This document shows positions 19,835 to 29,432 of a stretch of DNA of 64,000 nt, in pieces (within the stretch, counting starts at the first letter, position 1; each line of letters opens with the position of its first letter). This stretch comes from Fusobacterium necrophorum subsp. necrophorum (GTDB taxonomy: Bacteria; Fusobacteriota; Fusobacteriia; Fusobacteriales; Fusobacteriaceae). The DNA lies in the NCBI RefSeq assembly GCF_004006635.1, contig NZ_CP034842.1:558001-622000 (forward strand), given 5' to 3'. The notes under the pieces are model-generated. The model saw nothing but the letters and a program-made list of their open reading frames with translations, was not told the DNA's origin and did not search any database. A program made the position numbers and the translations under genes.

Positions 19835-21868
19835 ATGGAACAAATGTTTATGTATTTTGGTATCATAGCAGGAATTATTTCATTGATTGCTGCATTCTAT
19901 TATGCCAAAAAAGTGGAAAGCTATTCAATCAACATTCCTAGAGTGGCAGAAATTACAGAAGCCATTCGAGAGGGAGCTATGGCATTTTTGATGGCGGAAT
20001 ATAAAATTTTAATTTGGTTCGTCATTGCCGTTGCTGTATTGTTAGGAATTGCGATCAGTCCATTCACAGCAGTTGCCTTCGTATTGGGAGCGATTACTTC
20101 CGCAATTGCCGGAAATATCGGAATGAGAATTGCTACAAAAGCCAATGGAAGAACAGCGATTGCAGCCAAAGAAGGAGGATTGGCAAAAGCTCTGGATGTT
20201 GCTTTCTCCGGGGGAGCTGTTATGGGCTTGTCCGTTGTTGGATTGGGAATTTTAATGTTATCTATCATAATGTTGATATTGACTGGAATGGGAATGGAAT
20301 TATCCACGGTTGCAGCAGAATTAACAGGATTTGGAATGGGAGCTTCTTCGATTGCTTTGTTTGCAAGAGTAGGAGGAGGAATTTATACGAAAGCCGCAGA
20401 CGTGGGAGCTGACTTAGTAGGAAAAGTGGAAGCGGGAATTCCGGAAGATGACCCTAGAAACCCTGCAACCATTGCAGATAACGTAGGAGATAACGTAGGA
20501 GACGTTGCCGGAATGGGAGCGGACTTATTTGAATCTTATGTAGGCTCTATCATTGCAGCCGTTGCTTTAGGAACGTTTATGGCGGCACAAGAAGCGGGAA
20601 TGACAGCCATTGGATATATTTTTGCTCCTTTGGTTCTTGCAGGATTAGGAATTATTGCCTCTATCTTGGCATCCTTTACAGTAAAGACAAATGATCCGAA
20701 TGCCGTGCATCATAAATTGGAAACAGGAACAAGAATTGCAGGTTTATTAACTATTATCGCTTCTTTTGGAGTCATTAAATATTTTGAGTTGCCTCTTGGA
20801 GTATTTTGGGCAATTGTAGCCGGATTGGTGGCAGGATTGGTTATTGCATATTTCACGGGATTATATACGGATACTCATACAAAAGCAGTCAACAGAATTT
20901 CAGATGCAGCCAGCACAGGGGCAGCAACAGCAATTATTGAAGGATTGGCTGTGGGAATGGAATCTACCGTAGCACCGATTATTATTATTGCGATTGCGAT
21001 TATCATTGCTTTTCAACAAGGAGGATTGTACGGAATTGCGATTGCAGCGGTGGGAATGTTGGCAACCACAGGAATGGTTGTTGCCGTTGACGCCTATGGA
21101 CCGGTTGCAGACAATGCTGGAGGAATTGCAGAAATGTCGGAATTGCCACCGGAAGTCAGAGAAACGACGGATAAGTTGGATGCCGTTGGAAACTCAACAG
21201 CAGCGGTTGGAAAAGGATTTGCAGTGGGTTCAGCAGCCTTAACCGCTTTGTCTTTATTCGCAACTTACAAACAAACGGTTGACAGTATGACAGATTTTGA
21301 TTTAGTCATTGATGTAACCAATCCGAAAGTTATCGTAGGATTGTTTATCGGAGGAATGTTGACTTTCTTATTTGCCGCTTTAACGATGACAGCCGTTGGA
21401 AAGGCAGCAATTGAAATGGTAGAAGAAGTAAGAAGACAATTCCGAGAAATTCCGGGAATTATGGAAAAGAAAGCAAAACCGGATTACAAGAGATGTGTGG
21501 AAATTTCTACGCATTCTTCTTTAAAACAAATGATTTTACCGGGAGTATTGGCAATCGTAGCTCCTGTGGTAGTAGGAGTTTGGTCAGTACAAGCTCTAGG
21601 AGGATTGTTGGCCGGAGCCTTGGTAACAGGAATTTTAATGGCAATTATGATGGCAAATGCCGGAGGAGCTTGGGATAACGGAAAGAAACAAATTGAAGCG
21701 GGATATAAGGGAGACGGAAAAGGTTCTGACAGACATAAGGCAGCCGTAGTTGGAGATACCGTGGGAGATCCGTTTAAAGATACTTCCGGACCGTCCATGA
21801 ATATCTTGATTAAATTGATGACTATCGTATCTGTAGTATTGGTACCATTCTTTGTGAAATTTATTTAA
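19835..21868 (+). CDS. hppA: Membrane-bound, K+-dependent-type ion-pumping pyrophosphatase
   Basis: A 677-residue polytopic membrane enzyme that couples pyrophosphate hydrolysis to Na+ and/or H+ export. The ATG at 19835 follows ATGGAGGG; an earlier frame extension has no ribosome site. The catalytic block [35 protein letters not shown] is intact, as is the C-terminal [17 protein letters not shown]. The diagnostic site reads [10 protein letters not shown]: Ala where K+-independent enzymes have Lys, placing it in the K+-dependent class, most of which pump Na+. The pumping ion is inferred, not shown. Confidence 0.94.
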   Translation: MEQMFMYFGIIAGIISLIAAFYYAKKVESYSINIPRVAEITEAIREGAMAFLMAEYKILIWFVIAVAVLLGIAISPFTAVAFVLGAITSAIAGNIGMRIATKANGRTAIAAKEGGLAKALDVAFSGGAVMGLSVVGLGILMLSIIMLILTGMGMELSTVAAELTGFGMGASSIALFARVGGGIYTKAADVGADLVGKVEAGIPEDDPRNPATIADNVGDNVGDVAGMGADLFESYVGSIIAAVALGTFMAAQEAGMTAIGYIFAPLVLAGLGIIASILASFTVKTNDPNAVHHKLETGTRIAGLLTIIASFGVIKYFELPLGVFWAIVAGLVAGLVIAYFTGLYTDTHTKAVNRISDAASTGAATAIIEGLAVGMESTVAPIIIIAIAIIIAFQQGGLYGIAIAAVGMLATTGMVVAVDAYGPVADNAGGIAEMSELPPEVRETTDKLDAVGNSTAAVGKGFAVGSAALTALSLFATYKQTVDSMTDFDLVIDVTNPKVIVGLFIGGMLTFLFAALTMTAVGKAAIEMVEEVRRQFREIPGIMEKKAKPDYKRCVEISTHSSLKQMILPGVLAIVAPVVVGVWSVQALGGLLAGALVTGILMAIMMANAGGAWDNGKKQIEAGYKGDGKGSDRHKAAVVGDTVGDPFKDTSGPSMNILIKLMTIVSVVLVPFFVKFI

Positions 21869-21926
21869 CAAGGGCACTGACATTCCGAACAGATGGGTGT
21901 AGAGAGAAAACAATAAGAAACTTGGA

Positions 21927-21962
21927 AATGACATCTATGTGAGTAGATGTCATTCTTTTTTT
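21927..21962 (+). terminator. Terminator of hppA
   Basis: AATGACATCTA / TAGATGTCATT stem (21927-21954) with a 6-base loop, followed by CTTTTTTT. Confidence 0.88.
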
Positions 21963-22038
21963 ATGAAAATCAAATCATGTTTTCGAAAAGGGAAGAAGAA
22001 ATTGGCATTTATAGGAACTGGTCTTTTCTTTTTTTTCA

Positions 22039-22047
22039 TGATATAAT
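22039..22047 (+). promoter_or_regulatory. Extended -10 promoter element
   Basis: TG-A-TATAAT, an extended -10 box preceded by a T-run; no good -35 is seen. It lies 34 bases before the start of the next gene. Confidence 0.5.
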
Positions 22048-22080
22048 GGAAAGAAAAACGAGGAAAGAGAGGTGTTTTCT

Positions 22081-23715
22081 TTGAAGTTATTGCCAATTGG
22101 AATTACGGATTTTGCAAAGATTATTCAAAATGAATGCTACTATATAGATAAAACACATCTGGTAATAGAAATTTTACAGAATGGAGCAGAGGTTATTTTA
22201 TTTACTAGACCTCGTCGTTTTGGAAAAACTCTAAATATGTCAATGTTAAAATATTTTTGGGACATTTCCAACAAAGAAGAAAATAGAAAATTGTTTCAAG
22301 GCTTGGAGATTGAAAGTTCTCCCTACATGAAAGAGCAAGGGAAGTATCCTGTGATTTTTCTTTCCTTTAAGGATATGAAGAATGAAACATGGGAAGATTG
22401 TCTGGAAAATATAAAACTATTTATTCAAACTCTTTTTTATCAATATCGACATTTACTGCCCGAACTGGACTCTTTTGCAAGGGAAAGATTTTCGAAATGC
22501 ATTCAAGGAAATTCTAATATTGTTGAGTTAAGATTCTCTTTGAAATTTTTAACAGAACTTCTTTCAGAAAAATATCGAAAAAAAGTAATATTATTGATTG
22601 ATGAATACGATAGTCCGATTGTATCTGCCTATGAGCATGGATATTATGAGGAAGCGATTTCTTTTTTTCGAACCTTTTACAGTGCCGCTTTGAAAGACAA
22701 TGAATATTTACATAAGGGAATTATGACAGGAATCTTGCGAGTGGCGAAAGAAGGAATTTTTTCCGGACTGAATAATTTAGCGGTATATAGTATTTTAGAT
22801 GAAAAATACAGCTCTTCCTTTGGATTGACGGAAGCAGAAGTGGAAAAGGCATTGAAATATTACCAATTGGAATACAATATGGAAAAAGTGAAAGAATGGT
22901 ATGACGGATATTTGTTTGGAAATACAGAACTCTATAATCCCTGGTCAATTCTAAGCTATATCTCGAATCAAACATTGGAAGCCTATTGGGTCAATACCTC
23001 GAATAACTTCTTGGTATATGATGTATTGGAAAAAGCGAATATGGATATTTTTGAGGAATTACAAGCTGTTTTTCAAGGGAAGGAAATTCAAAAGACACTG
23101 GATTATTCCTTTAGTTTTCAGGAACTGAAACATCCGCAGGAGATATGGCAGCTATTGGTGCACAGCGGATATTTAAAGACGGAAAAAAATCTGGGAGATC
23201 ATAAGTATTTGTTAAAAATTCCAAATCAGGAAATATATCATTTTTTTGAAAAGAGTTTTTTGAATCGTTTTTTAGGGGGCGTGGATCATTTTCATACTAT
23301 GCTTTCTGCCTTGAAGCAAGGAGAGATTGCAATTTTTGAAAAGAAGTTACAGGATATTTTACTTAGGAATGTCAGTTATTATGATGTGGGGCAGGAGGAA
23401 AAATACTATCATAATCTGGTTTTGGGGATGATTTTATCTTTATCGAAGGAATATGAAATTCAGTCTAATGTAGAGAGCGGCTATGGAAGATATGATATTG
23501 CTCTGGAACCGAGAGAGAGAACAAAGGCAGGTTTTGTATTGGAATGTAAGGTGGCAAAATCGGAAGAAGAATTGGAACGAAAGGCCGAGGAAGCTTTACA
23601 ACAGATAGAAGAGAAGCAGTATGAGGTTGCATTGAAAGAAAGAGGAATCTCCAAACTTATCAAGTTAGGACTTGCTTTTTGCGGAAAGAGAGTTCTTGTA
23701 AAATATTTTTCATAA
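22081..23715 (+). CDS. AAA-ATPase-like protein with C-terminal PD-(D/E)XK nuclease-like domain
   Basis: A 544-residue protein of the predicted AAA-ATPase family (PF09820) with a C-terminal PDDEXK_9-type domain, common as multiple paralogues in gut and oral anaerobes. The start is taken as TTG at 22081 (KLLPIGITDF is the usual family start), 8 bases after AGAGAGG; a GTG at 22072 overlaps that site. Walker A is in FTRPRRFGKTLN (about residue 45), Walker B in VILLIDEYDSP (about residue 173). The nuclease-like end has GYGRYDIALE and FVLECKVA, the D-x(n)-E-x-K core. The cellular role is unknown; it stands alone. Confidence 0.85.
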   Translation: MKLLPIGITDFAKIIQNECYYIDKTHLVIEILQNGAEVILFTRPRRFGKTLNMSMLKYFWDISNKEENRKLFQGLEIESSPYMKEQGKYPVIFLSFKDMKNETWEDCLENIKLFIQTLFYQYRHLLPELDSFARERFSKCIQGNSNIVELRFSLKFLTELLSEKYRKKVILLIDEYDSPIVSAYEHGYYEEAISFFRTFYSAALKDNEYLHKGIMTGILRVAKEGIFSGLNNLAVYSILDEKYSSSFGLTEAEVEKALKYYQLEYNMEKVKEWYDGYLFGNTELYNPWSILSYISNQTLEAYWVNTSNNFLVYDVLEKANMDIFEELQAVFQGKEIQKTLDYSFSFQELKHPQEIWQLLVHSGYLKTEKNLGDHKYLLKIPNQEIYHFFEKSFLNRFLGGVDHFHTMLSALKQGEIAIFEKKLQDILLRNVSYYDVGQEEKYYHNLVLGMILSLSKEYEIQSNVESGYGRYDIALEPRERTKAGFVLECKVAKSEEELERKAEEALQQIEEKQYEVALKERGISKLIKLGLAFCGKRVLVKYFS

Positions 23716-23791
23716 GAGAAAGAAATCAAATAAATAGAAAATACGGAACTCTTCCTTACTTTTGCTTCTAAAAGAATTATGAAAATTCAGC

Positions 23792-23820
23792 TTGACAAAA
23801 CAAACAAAGTTTTATATAAT
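23792..23820 (+). promoter_or_regulatory. Strong promoter of the ABC importer operon
   Basis: Consensus TTGACA at 23792-23797 and TATAAT at 23815-23820 with a 17-base spacer. Confidence 0.88.
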
Positions 23821-23889
23821 AAATGAAAATATCTAAAAAACAAAAAAATAGTACGAGTGTACTAAAAAAATAACAAGGGGGAAGTGTGC

Positions 23890-25128
23890 ATGAAAAAGTA
23901 TGTATTGGCTTTGTTCGTAAGTTTAGCTTTTATTGTGTTGGCAGCTTGTGGGAAAAAAGCACCGGAAGAAGCGAGTGCTCCGGAAGCAGTGGCAACAGAA
24001 AGTAATGGAAATTATCATATCGGTGTGATTTCAGGAACTGTTTCCCAGTCGGAAGACGGATTACGAGGGGCGGAAGCAGTGGTAAAAGAATACGGTGCTT
24101 TGGAAAACGGTGGGCGAGTGGTTCACGTGACCTATCCTGATAACTTTATGCAAGAACAAGAAACCACCATTTCTAAAATTGTTTCTTTAGCGGATGATCC
24201 GGAAATGAAAGTTATTGTGATTGCAGAAGCAATTCCGGGAACGGCAGCGGCTTTTAAAGCGATCAAAGAAAAAAGACCCGACATCGTATTAATGGCAAAT
24301 ACACCTCATGAAGATCCGGAATTGATTTCTCAATATGCTGATGTTTCTGTTCACCCGGACAGTGTGGCAAGAGGATATTTGATTGTAAAAGCGGCTCATG
24401 ATTTAGGAGCAAAGAAATTTATGCATATTTCTTTCCCTAGACACTTAGGATATGAATTGATTGCCAGAAGAAGAGCGATTTTCCAAGAAACTGCAAAGGA
24501 TTTGGGAATGGAATATATTGAAATGTCAGCTCCGGATCCTGTCAGTGATGTAGGAGTACCGGGAGCACAACAATTTATTTTGGAACAAGTTCCAAACTGG
24601 TTGGATAAATATGGAAAAGATGTGGCATTCTTCGCAACAAATGATGCACAAACAGAACCTTTATTGAAGAAGATTGCAGAAATTGGAGGATATTTCATTG
24701 AAGCGGATTTACCGTCTCCAACGATGGGGTATCCTGGAGCTTTGGGAGTGCAATTTGCAGATGATGAAAAAGGAGATTGGCCAAAGATTTTGGCAAAAGT
24801 GGAAGAGGCCGTGAAAAATGCAGGTGGAGCCGGAAGAATGGGAACTTGGGCTTTCTCTTATAACTTTGCCTCTGTACAAGCCTTGACAGATTTGGCAATC
24901 AAGCACTTAGATCAAGGAACGGACTTAAAAGATTTTAACGCTTTGTTGGAATCTTATCAAAAATACACTCCGGGAGCCGGATGGAATGGAAGCAAGTATG
25001 TGGATGCCAACGGAGTGGAAAAAGATAATTTCTTTATGTTGTATCAAGATACTTATGTCTTTGGAAAAGGATATTTGCATATGACGGATCAAAAAGTTCC
25101 GGAAAAATATTTTGAAATAAAGAAATAG
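23890..25128 (+). CDS. DUF3798-type substrate-binding lipoprotein
   Basis: A 412-residue exported lipoprotein: signal MKKYVLALFVSLAFIVLAACG with lipobox LAAC. The mature part is a periplasmic-binding-protein-like fold beginning YHIGVISGTVSQSEDGLRGAEA, which I recognise as the DUF3798 family. It is the first gene of an operon with an RbsA-type ATPase and two permeases, so it should be the substrate receptor of that importer. The substrate is not known. ATG at 23890 is preferred over a GTG six bases upstream because AAGGGGGAAG is then at normal distance. Confidence 0.85.
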   Translation: MKKYVLALFVSLAFIVLAACGKKAPEEASAPEAVATESNGNYHIGVISGTVSQSEDGLRGAEAVVKEYGALENGGRVVHVTYPDNFMQEQETTISKIVSLADDPEMKVIVIAEAIPGTAAAFKAIKEKRPDIVLMANTPHEDPELISQYADVSVHPDSVARGYLIVKAAHDLGAKKFMHISFPRHLGYELIARRRAIFQETAKDLGMEYIEMSAPDPVSDVGVPGAQQFILEQVPNWLDKYGKDVAFFATNDAQTEPLLKKIAEIGGYFIEADLPSPTMGYPGALGVQFADDEKGDWPKILAKVEEAVKNAGGAGRMGTWAFSYNFASVQALTDLAIKHLDQGTDLKDFNALLESYQKYTPGAGWNGSKYVDANGVEKDNFFMLYQDTYVFGKGYLHMTDQKVPEKYFEIKK

Positions 25129-25139
25129 AATAAAAATTA

Positions 25140-25171
25140 GGGGAAAGTGAACTCCTTTCCCCTTTTCTTTT
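25140..25171 (+). terminator. Attenuator after the binding-protein gene
   Basis: GGGGAAAG / CTTTCCCC stem (25140-25162) followed by TTTTCTTTTTT. It would make the lipoprotein mRNA more abundant than the membrane-component mRNA. Confidence 0.85.
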
Positions 25172-25194
25172 TTAAAAATGGGGTGAAGGAAACT

Positions 25195-26790
25195 ATGGAT
25201 GAGATTTTATTGAGAGCAGAAAATTTATCCAAAGCATTTGGAGAAAATACTGTTTTAAAAGATATAAATTTTACCATAAAACCGGGAGAAATTGTCGGTT
25301 TAGTCGGGGAGAACGGAGCAGGAAAGTCAACCTTGATGAAGATTATTTTCGGAATGGAAGTGATTCAGGCGACGGGAGGCTATGGAGGAAAATTGGAATT
25401 TGAGGGAAAAGAAGTTCATTTTTCCAGTCCTTTTGAAGCCTTAGAAGCGGGAATCGGAATGGTTCATCAGGAATTTTCGTTGATTCCGGGATTTGAGGCG
25501 GGAGAAAATATTGTTTTAAACCGAGAATCTACGAAAAAAGGAATCTCCGAGTATTTGTTCGGAGACAGAATTCGAAAAATTAACGAAAAAGAAAATTTGG
25601 AAAGAGCCAGAAATGCCATTGAGCAATTGGGAGTGGAACAATTGCGGGCGGAAACTCCTATTTCCGAAATGCCGGTAGCACATAAACAGTTTACGGAAAT
25701 TGCAAGAGAAATAGAACGGGAAAAAACGAAATTATTGGTTTTGGACGAACCGACAGCGGTGCTTACGGAAGAGGAAGCCAAAGTATTAATTTCCACGATG
25801 AAAACATTGTCGGAGAAGGGCATTGCAATTATTTTTATTACTCATAGATTGCAAGAAATTCTCGATGTTTCAGACAAAATTATTGTGCTGAGGGACGGCG
25901 TGTTAATCAATACGGTGGAAACCGAGAACACCAATGTAAATCAAATTACGGAGTGGATGATAGGAAGAAAAATGGCCATGACGGAAGATGCGGAACAGGG
26001 AAGAAAGCAGGAGGCGGAAGACATCATAGAAATCAAAGATTTATGGGTGGATATGCCGGGAGAAATGGTCAAGAAGTTGAGCCTTACCATCAAAAAAGGA
26101 GAAATTCTAGGATTGGGGGGAATGGCAGGACAAGGAAAAATTGGAATTGCCAATGGAGTGATGGGACTCTATGATGCCGGAGGAGAGGTCTTGTATGCCG
26201 GAGAGCCATTAGCTTTCAATCAGCCAAAGGAAGTTCTTTCCAAAGGGATTTTCTTTGTTTCTGAAGATAGAAAGGGTGTCGGACTTTTGTTGGAGGATTC
26301 CATTGAGAAAAATATTGCCTATCCGGCATTACAAATCAAGCAACAATTTTTGAAAAAGCAATTTGGATTTTTTCAAATGTTGGATGAAAAAGCGGTGACG
26401 GAAAATGCCAAGAAATATATTGAAAAATTGGAAATTCGTTGTATTAGCTCGAAACAGTTGGTAAAGGAATTGAGCGGGGGAAATCAACAAAAAGTTTGTT
26501 TGGCAAAGGCATTTACTATGGAACCTGAAGTATTATTCGTTTCTGAGCCGACTCGAGGAATTGATATTGGAGCGAAACAGCTGGTGTTGGAAACTTTAAA
26601 AGAATATAATCAGGAAAAGGGAACGACGATTATCATTACTTCTTCGGAAATAGAAGAGCTTCGTAGCATTTGCGATAGAATTGCCGTCATCAATGAAGGA
26701 AAGGTAGCCGGAATTTTATCTCCAAAAGCGGATATTTTAGAATTTGGTAAGTTAATGATCGGAGCAAAGGAAGGAGGGAAAGAACAATGA
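25195..26790 (+). CDS. Sugar/nucleoside-type ABC importer ATPase with two NBDs (RbsA-like)
   Basis: A 531-residue protein with two fused nucleotide-binding domains. The first has Walker A GENGAGKSTLMK (about residue 42) and Walker B LLVLDEPTAVLT. The second has the usual degenerate Walker A (GMAGQGKIG) and a full signature LSGGNQQKVCLAKAF. The ATG at 25195 follows GGGTGAAGG; the frame upstream runs into the attenuator and is not coding. It overlaps the next permease by four bases (ATGA). Confidence 0.93.
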   Translation: MDEILLRAENLSKAFGENTVLKDINFTIKPGEIVGLVGENGAGKSTLMKIIFGMEVIQATGGYGGKLEFEGKEVHFSSPFEALEAGIGMVHQEFSLIPGFEAGENIVLNRESTKKGISEYLFGDRIRKINEKENLERARNAIEQLGVEQLRAETPISEMPVAHKQFTEIAREIEREKTKLLVLDEPTAVLTEEEAKVLISTMKTLSEKGIAIIFITHRLQEILDVSDKIIVLRDGVLINTVETENTNVNQITEWMIGRKMAMTEDAEQGRKQEAEDIIEIKDLWVDMPGEMVKKLSLTIKKGEILGLGGMAGQGKIGIANGVMGLYDAGGEVLYAGEPLAFNQPKEVLSKGIFFVSEDRKGVGLLLEDSIEKNIAYPALQIKQQFLKKQFGFFQMLDEKAVTENAKKYIEKLEIRCISSKQLVKELSGGNQQKVCLAKAFTMEPEVLFVSEPTRGIDIGAKQLVLETLKEYNQEKGTTIIITSSEIEELRSICDRIAVINEGKVAGILSPKADILEFGKLMIGAKEGGKEQ

Positions 26791-27827
26791 TAGATTGGAA
26801 AAAAATCATAGAAAAGATTGGATGGCCAAGAATGATTATCGGACTTTTCCTACTTTCTACCTATTGTATCGCTCCTTTTGTCGGGATTCCATTGTTTGTA
26901 GCTTTCCGAGATACTTTTACTCGTTTTGGAATGAATGCAATTCTGGTTTTATCTTTGATGCCTATGATTGAGGCGGGAGCAGGGCTTAACTTTGGAATGC
27001 CTTTGGGAATTGAAGCGGGACTGCTGGGAGCTTTGATCAGTATTCAATTAGGTTTGGAGGGAGGACTTGGATTTTTTGCAGCTATTCTGCTTGCCATTCC
27101 TTTTGCCATTCTGTTCGGTTGGGTGTATGGATTCATTTTAAACCGAGTCAAAGGGGGAGAAATGATGATTGCCACTTATATCGGATTCTCTATGGTATCT
27201 TTCATGTGTATGATGTTTTTGTTACTTCCTTTTACCAAGGCGGACATGATTTGGGCCTACGGTGGAGAAGGACTGAGAACGACAATCAGTGTGGAACGAT
27301 ACTGGCAGAAGATTTTAGATGACTTGATTGGAATTCATTGGGAACTTCTTCCTGTGGGAGAAATTCTGGTATTTGCTGTCGTTGCCTTTGGAATGTGGAT
27401 TTTCTTCCGAACAAGGACCGGATTATCCATGAGTGCAGTCGGAAAAAATGCAAAGTTTGCACAGGCGACCGGAGTGGACATCAATCGAATCCGAATTCAA
27501 GCGGTTATCATTTCCACTGTTTTAGCGGCAGTCGGAATCATCATTTATCAACAAAGTTTCGGATTTATTCAATTGTATTTAGCACCGTTTTACATGGCTT
27601 TTCCGGCAATTGCCGCTATTTTAATCGGAGGGGCTTCTGTCAACAGGGTTACGGTTTGGCATGTATTGATTGGAACTTTTTTATTTCAAGGAATTTTGAC
27701 GATGACACCGACAGTCGTGAATGCCGTAATTCAAACGGATATGTCGGAAACGATTCGGATCATCGTGTCCAACGGTATGATTTTATATGCATTAACAAGA
27801 AAGGGAGGGGGAAGTCATGCAAAATAA
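26787..27827 (+). CDS. ABC importer permease 1 (BPD_transp_2 family)
   Basis: A 346-residue polytopic inner-membrane protein with the ribose/nucleoside permease pattern (about 8-10 helices). The cytoplasmic coupling region GLSMSAVGKNAKFAQATGVDINRIRIQAV is the AraH/RbsC-type block. It overlaps the ATPase gene by 4 bases and the second permease by 11 bases, so the set is tightly coupled. Confidence 0.92.
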   Translation: MIDWKKIIEKIGWPRMIIGLFLLSTYCIAPFVGIPLFVAFRDTFTRFGMNAILVLSLMPMIEAGAGLNFGMPLGIEAGLLGALISIQLGLEGGLGFFAAILLAIPFAILFGWVYGFILNRVKGGEMMIATYIGFSMVSFMCMMFLLLPFTKADMIWAYGGEGLRTTISVERYWQKILDDLIGIHWELLPVGEILVFAVVAFGMWIFFRTRTGLSMSAVGKNAKFAQATGVDINRIRIQAVIISTVLAAVGIIIYQQSFGFIQLYLAPFYMAFPAIAAILIGGASVNRVTVWHVLIGTFLFQGILTMTPTVVNAVIQTDMSETIRIIVSNGMILYALTRKGGGSHAK

Positions 27828-28908
27828 GTGGAAAAATCAACTTATCAACAATAGTGTTCCAATTCTGATGTTCGTGTTGGTCTTGTTTGCCTTCCCTCTA
27901 TCGGGCTTAAGTCTTTCTTATATTGCAAATGAAATGCTTTTAAGAATGTCAAGAAATTTGTTCTTGGTCCTTTCCCTATTGATTCCTATTATTGCGGGAA
28001 TGGGACTGAATTTTGGAATTGTTCTGGGAGCGATGGGAGGACAATTGGCTCTTATTTTTGTGTCTGACTGGCACATTGTGGGAGTGCAGGGAGTGCTTTT
28101 GGCAATGATTTTATCAATTCCTTTCTCTATGGTATTGGGATACATTGGAGGCTCCGTATTAAATAGAGCCAAAGGAAGAGAAATGATTACTTCAATGATT
28201 TTAGGATATTTTATCAATGGGGTATACCAACTGTTGGTTTTGTATGCCATGGGAGTTGTCATTCCCTTGACGGATTCCAAAATTTTATTATCCAGTGGAA
28301 GAGGGGTACGAAATACCATTGACTTGGGGAAGTTGAATGCAGCCTTGGATAAATTTATTTCTTTTAAGCTGCTGAATATGGAAATTCCTGTTGTTACCAT
28401 TTTATTTATCCTAGCTTTATGTATCTTTATTATGTGGTTCCGAAGTACAAAATTGGGGCAAGACATGAGAGCCATTGGACAGGATATGGAAGTGGCTCGT
28501 TCTTCCGGAATTGAAGTGGATAAGACAAGAATCATTGCTATTATGATTTCGACAGTATTGGCGGGAATCGGGCAAGTGATTTATTTACAAAATATAGGAA
28601 CGATGAATACCTATAACAGTCATGAACAAATCGGAATGTTTTCCATTGCCGCATTGTTGATTGGGGGAGCTTCTGTTGCAAAAGCAAGCATACCGAATGC
28701 TTTAGGAGGAGTGGTCTTATTTCACTTGATGTTCGTACTGGCTCCGAGAGCAGGAAAGGAATTGATGGGTTCCGCACAAATTGGAGAATATTTCAGAGTG
28801 TTTGTATCCTATGGAATTATTGCTTTGGTACTTATCATGTATGAATGGAGAGCTCAAAAAGAAAAAGAAGCGGAACGAGAACGATTGATACAGGAACAAT
28901 TGAAGTAG
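27817..28908 (+). CDS. ABC importer permease 2 (BPD_transp_2 family)
   Basis: A 363-residue partner of the preceding permease, with the same family block RSTKLGQDMRAIGQDMEVARSSGIEVDKTRI before the last helices. The C-terminus is a charged tail (about residues 345-363, Glu/Lys/Arg-rich). The two different permeases imply a heterodimeric channel, as in nucleoside-type importers. Confidence 0.92.
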   Translation: MQNKWKNQLINNSVPILMFVLVLFAFPLSGLSLSYIANEMLLRMSRNLFLVLSLLIPIIAGMGLNFGIVLGAMGGQLALIFVSDWHIVGVQGVLLAMILSIPFSMVLGYIGGSVLNRAKGREMITSMILGYFINGVYQLLVLYAMGVVIPLTDSKILLSSGRGVRNTIDLGKLNAALDKFISFKLLNMEIPVVTILFILALCIFIMWFRSTKLGQDMRAIGQDMEVARSSGIEVDKTRIIAIMISTVLAGIGQVIYLQNIGTMNTYNSHEQIGMFSIAALLIGGASVAKASIPNALGGVVLFHLMFVLAPRAGKELMGSAQIGEYFRVFVSYGIIALVLIMYEWRAQKEKEAERERLIQEQLK

Positions 28909-28917
28909 GAGGGAAGT

Positions 28918-29247
28918 ATGGCAACTCAAAATAAAGTGAGAAATTGGGGAATCATTAGTGTTCTTTTCCTTGCCGTTATTTACGTTCTGGTGTTGACAGG
29001 AAAAGAGCACAGTATTATTTTAAACAATAAAGAGGGACTTTCCGGCTTGCGTTACAGTATTGACGGAGAAAATTATCAGGAGATGGGAACGAAAAAAATT
29101 CAAAGATATGTACAGGGAAGCTCCCATACCATTTATTTAAAGAAGGCGAGCGGTGAAGTCATGGAAAAAGATTTTAAACTATCCTTTCACGATGAGGATG
29201 TGGAAATCAATATTCCGAATATGATGTCGGAATTTGTGAAAAAATAA
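28918..29247 (+). CDS. Small membrane-anchored protein of the ABC importer operon
   Basis: A 109-residue protein with one N-terminal membrane span (about residues 11-27, WGIISVLFLAVIYVLVL) and an extracytoplasmic part of about 80 residues rich in beta-prone segments. It follows permease 2 by 9 bases with GGAGGGAAG, and the operon terminator lies 5 bases after it. I do not recognise the family with certainty. The position suggests an accessory factor for the importer. Confidence 0.75.
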   Translation: MATQNKVRNWGIISVLFLAVIYVLVLTGKEHSIILNNKEGLSGLRYSIDGENYQEMGTKKIQRYVQGSSHTIYLKKASGEVMEKDFKLSFHDEDVEINIPNMMSEFVKK

Positions 29248-29252
29248 AAAGA

Positions 29253-29298
29253 AACTGCACCCATAATCTTGGACACAAGATGGAAGGTGCAGTTTTTT
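29253..29298 (+). terminator. Operon terminator; dispersed hairpin copy 2
   Basis: AACTGCAC / GTGCAGTT outer stem with ATCTTG / CAAGAT inside, followed by seven T. It is closely related to the hairpin at 1657-1694. Confidence 0.85.
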
Positions 29299-29410
29299 TA
29301 TTCTTTAGGAAATTATAAATGGAAAGAAGGAGTAAAATGTTTAAAAAAAATGTAGAGTTGAAGAAGGAAAAAGATGAAAAAAAAGAAAAAATATTTTTTT
29401 GCACGCGAAA

Positions 29411-29432
29411 AAACCTAATGAAATATTAGGTT
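29411..29432 (-). terminator. Hairpin at the 3' end of the transposase gene
   Basis: AACCTAAT / ATTAGGTT stem with a GAAAT loop covering the transposase stop codon. On the minus strand it is followed by TTTTTTCGCG. It may be the transposase terminator or a replication-end structure of the element. Confidence 0.55.

Noticed and set aside
29337..29429. 30-codon frame with a good ribosome site (MFKKNVELKKEKDE...)
   Set aside because: The ribosome site and ATG are part of the mobile-element left end and recur at about 31743 followed by an immediate stop; the coding part is low-complexity Lys/Glu and overlaps the transposase stop.
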